From the NCBI GenBank assembly GCA_016742125.1, contig JACVCM010000085.1, positions 1 to 13,702 on the forward strand: 13,702 nt of DNA, in the 5' to 3' direction. The translations under genes and the position numbers were made by a program. The notes under the pieces are model-generated. The model was given only the letters and a program-made list of their open reading frames with translations. It searched no databases and was not told the DNA's origin. Shown here piece after piece: positions 12,657 through 13,702 of the stretch (the first letter of the stretch is position 1; every line of letters begins with the position of its first letter). The DNA comes from Sphingomonadaceae bacterium (GTDB lineage: Bacteria; Pseudomonadota; Alphaproteobacteria; Sphingomonadales; Sphingomonadaceae).

Positions 12657-13325
12657 ATGACCATAAAACTCATCATCGGAAACAAGGCTTATTCCAGCTG
12701 GTCGATGCGCGGGTGGCTGGCGGCCAAGCAATCGGGGCTGCATTTCGAGGAAATCACCGTTCCGCTGTTCGACGAGACGTGGGACGAGCGCAAGCGGGAG
12801 GAGGATCTCGCGCCATCGTCGGGCAAGGTTCCGATATTGTGGGATGGCGATGCCGTGGTCTGGGACAGCCTTGCGATCGTGGAATATCTAGCCGATAAGG
12901 TCGGTCGTGATCGCTACTGGCCGAAGGATGAAGTGGCACGCGGTATGGCGCGATCGATGGCCGCCGAGATGCACTGTAGCTACACATCGCTACGCCGCGA
13001 GTGTCCGATGAATATCCGCAAGACCTTCACCGATGTCACGGTATCAGAAGAAACCCGGTCCGACGCGATCCGGATCTTGCAAACCTGGGCCGAGGCGCGG
13101 TCGCGCTTCGGACGCGAGGGACCATATCTGTTCGGCACCTTCAGTGCTGCCGACATCATGCTCGCGCCGGTAGTTACGCGATTCGCGACTTATGGCTTCA
13201 CCCTGCCCGGCTTTGCCGAAGCCTATGTCGAGGCGATGATGGCGCATCCCTGGATGGAAGAATGGTACGCCGCAGCAGCTGAGGAGCCATGGACCATCAA
13301 GCGGATCGAGGACGCAGTTACCTGA
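12657..13325 (+). CDS. Glutathione S-transferase family protein
   Basis: This 222-residue soluble protein has the two-domain GST layout. The thioredoxin-like domain (about residues 1-80) has IGNKAYSSWSMRGWLAAK, where Ser13, Ser14 or Ser16 is the likely glutathione-activating serine. GKVPILWDGD supplies the conserved cis-proline, and DSLAIVEYL the glutathione gamma-glutamyl contact. The helical domain holds GREGPYLFGTFSAADIMLAP, the usual N-capping/hydrophobic staple region. I chose the ATG at 12657. The frame is open back to 12597, but that part is repeat sequence with no family similarity. The substrate is unknown; glutathione conjugation, peroxide reduction or isomerisation are all possible. 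Its stop lies inside the 3' end of the convergent cupin gene, an 8-bp overlap. Confidence 0.88.
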   Translation: MTIKLIIGNKAYSSWSMRGWLAAKQSGLHFEEITVPLFDETWDERKREEDLAPSSGKVPILWDGDAVVWDSLAIVEYLADKVGRDRYWPKDEVARGMARSMAAEMHCSYTSLRRECPMNIRKTFTDVTVSEETRSDAIRILQTWAEARSRFGREGPYLFGTFSAADIMLAPVVTRFATYGFTLPGFAEAYVEAMMAHPWMEEWYAAAAEEPWTIKRIEDAVT

Positions 13326-13702
13326 TCCGCTCAGTGGGATAAGGCGTTCCATCCTTGTGGAAATAGCCATCAGGCCCGAACATCATGTCGATGTCCGAAT
13401 ACCCCCCACCCTCGCTGCGCTCGCCCGTGCCGATGGCTACAAATACGCAATCGGTGTCGGTCCGGTTGACAAGATGGTGCCCGTTCCGGACGCCTGCGGG
13501 CCATGCGGCAATATCACCTGCACGCATGACAGTTTCACCATCGTCCTCGATCAGCACCGCCTCGCCCGATAGCATGATGACAAGCTCGTCCTCGCCTTCA
13601 TGCCAGTGTCGCTGCGACGACCATGCGCCGGGCTTCAGCACGACGTGACTTGCACCTATCTGGGTAAGTCCGCCCGCCGGAGCCAGCCTGCGCCACCACG
13701 GC
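13318..13702 (-). CDS. Cupin domain protein, partial (N-terminus beyond right edge)
   Basis: The reading frame runs from the right edge to the TAA at 13320-13318, about 127 residues. The GTG at 13641 is internal, since the residues before it (GGLTQIGASHVVLKPG) continue the same fold. Cupin motif 1 is RHWHEGEDELVIMLSGEA, with two His and a Glu as metal ligands. Motif 2 is GDIAAWPAGVRNGHHLVN, with the third His. These build a small beta-barrel that usually binds a divalent metal. The tail DIDMMFGPDGYFHKDGTPY is typical of a cupin subfamily seen in proteobacteria whose substrate is unknown. It converges with the GST-like gene, overlapping it by 8 bp. Confidence 0.88.
   Translation of the reverse strand, partial: PWWRRLAPAGGLTQIGASHVVLKPGAWSSQRHWHEGEDELVIMLSGEAVLIEDDGETVMRAGDIAAWPAGVRNGHHLVNRTDTDCVFVAIGTGERSEGGGYSDIDMMFGPDGYFHKDGTPYPTERIR

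Noticed and set aside
1..13702. Genomic island, prophage or insertion sequence
   Set aside because: There is no transposase, integrase, phage gene, tRNA or terminal duplication, and the genes are mostly conserved housekeeping functions.

Overview
The window looks like chromosomal DNA from an alphaproteobacterium, most likely a member of the Sphingomonadales (Sphingopyxis or Sphingorhabdus-like). The base composition is moderately GC-rich. The gene order cobA / DUF2849 / sulfite reductase / DUF934 / cysH and the block rpmH-rnpA-yidD-yidC-engB are typical of that group. Several classes of short palindromic repeat, of the kind common in sphingomonad genomes, lie between genes. No mobile element, phage, CRISPR, tRNA or rRNA is visible, so most of the window is core metabolism and cell machinery.

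Layout. (1) 1-733, minus: the N-terminal part of a family 4 glycosyltransferase, cut by the left edge, divergent from (2) selO, a protein AMPylase pseudokinase, 771-2150. (3) A lone astD-like aldehyde dehydrogenase with a TTG start at 2254, preceded by two TTTAC/GTAAA inverted repeats that could be an operator. (4) A sulfate-assimilation operon, 3767-8156: siroheme-pathway methyltransferase, DUF2849, sulfite reductase hemoprotein, a RidA-family protein, DUF934, and an iron-sulfur (P)APS reductase. From DUF2849 onward the genes overlap or nearly touch. (5) A hotdog thioesterase on the minus strand, 8180-8578. (6) A small PGPGW-type membrane protein, 8721-9071. (7) The ribosome/RNase P/membrane-insertion block: rpmH, rnpA, yidD, yidC, engB, 9187-12554. 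(8) A glutathione S-transferase-like gene, 12657-13325, meeting tail to tail with a partial cupin gene cut by the right edge.

How the genes work together. In the sulfur operon, CobA starts the siroheme branch, the siroheme enzyme CysI reduces sulfite to sulfide, and CysH makes the sulfite. DUF2849 and DUF934 are conserved partners of unknown mechanism. The RidA-like protein is the unexpected member, and it lacks the arginine needed for the family's usual imine deaminase activity. In the second block, L34 and the RNase P protein share a transcript with the YidD/YidC membrane-insertion machinery and the ribosome-assembly GTPase EngB.

The least ordinary features are the palindromic repeats. One supplies the stop codon of cobA and a false start codon for the next gene. 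One appears to encode the C-terminal tail of RnpA. One fills the yidC-engB gap and one the engB-GST gap. I found no wholly new system. The best leads are the RidA-like protein in the sulfite operon, the repeat-coded gene ends, the hairpin in the rpmH leader, and the putative operator upstream of astD.
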